Below, piece by piece: positions 41,566 to 41,622 of a DNA stretch of 41,622 bases; position 1 is the stretch's first letter; each line of letters begins with the position of its first letter. Origin of the DNA: Chloroflexota bacterium (GTDB lineage Bacteria; Chloroflexota; Anaerolineae; Aggregatilineales; Phototrophicaceae). The position numbers and the translations under genes were made by a program. The stretch covers positions 1 to 41,622 of the forward strand of contig JAPOWG010000042.1 of assembly GCA_026707745.1 (NCBI GenBank), read 5' to 3'. Under the pieces are notes generated by a model. It was not told where the DNA came from. It did no database searches and saw only the letters and a program-made list of their open reading frames with translations.

Positions 41566-41622
41566 GCGCTGTCTTCACCGAATACCGCGTGGACTGCCGC
41601 CCGAAATTCGTCGACGCCGCTC
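41562..41622 (-). CDS. Third sugar isomerase/epimerase paralog, 3' end only
   Basis: Only the last 19 codons and a TGA stop fall inside the window. They read SGVDEFRAAVHAVFGEDSA, which matches the C-termini of the two complete isomerases (ARVDEMRDEVRAVFGDALS and DAVDELRGEVRSVFGDDLQ) position by position. The stop overlaps the start of the ThuA copy-B gene by four bases, as in a coupled isomerase-ThuA pair. The rest of the gene lies beyond the right edge. Confidence 0.8.
   Translation of the reverse strand, partial: SGVDEFRAAVHAVFGEDSA

Noticed and set aside
1..41622. tRNA, rRNA, CRISPR arrays, insertion sequences
   Set aside because: No cloverleaf, ribosomal sequence, regularly spaced direct repeats or transposase was recognised on reading through.

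Overview
The window looks like chromosomal DNA of a moderately GC-rich, non-model bacterium. The closest match I can argue for is Chloroflexota (Anaerolineae-like) or a similar environmental lineage. The reasons are a long PriA, a class I (FbaB/DhnA-type) aldolase, a Uma2 gene, a CSLREA/choice-of-anchor-type surface protein, many sugar isomerase, ThuA and SDR paralogs, and short GC-rich palindromes. This placement is an inference from gene content. No rRNA, tRNA or CRISPR array was found.

Left part (1-13.7 kb): a P-type cation ATPase cut by the window edge, divergent from a mannonate dehydratase (uxuA). Two tandem DHA2-type drug exporters, a tiny membrane protein and priA follow on the minus strand. 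Next come an arylamine N-acetyltransferase-like gene, a convergent fructose-bisphosphate aldolase, an unrecognised gene and a phytanoyl-CoA dioxygenase-like gene.

Middle (13.7-27.8 kb): a small membrane protein, a glycosyltransferase, an Fsr-like MFS transporter, a PIG-L deacetylase, a two-gene unit of a FAH-family enzyme and a sugar-nucleotide-type epimerase, a Uma2 protein with an odd tail, a secreted repeat protein with a recent 147-bp tandem duplication, SppA protease, a frameshifted DUF488 gene, oligoendopeptidase F, and an AT-richer pair in which the first protein carries a HEPN-like Rx4H motif.

Right part (27.9-41.6 kb): about fourteen genes all on the minus strand, tightly packed and running off the right edge. 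They encode two complete and one edge-truncated TIM-barrel sugar isomerases/epimerases, two ThuA-like proteins, two MDR dehydrogenases, a FAH-family hydrolase, a CRYL1-like dehydrogenase, a mandelate-racemase/enolase-superfamily sugar-acid dehydratase, two tandem SDRs, a Baeyer-Villiger-type monooxygenase and a class C beta-lactamase-like hydrolase. The dehydratase, SDR and FAH hydrolase are the enzyme types of the known non-phosphorylative routes that split sugar acids into pyruvate plus a small acid or aldehyde. The repeated isomerase-ThuA modules are not part of that textbook route. They are the best candidate here for an undescribed carbohydrate pathway.
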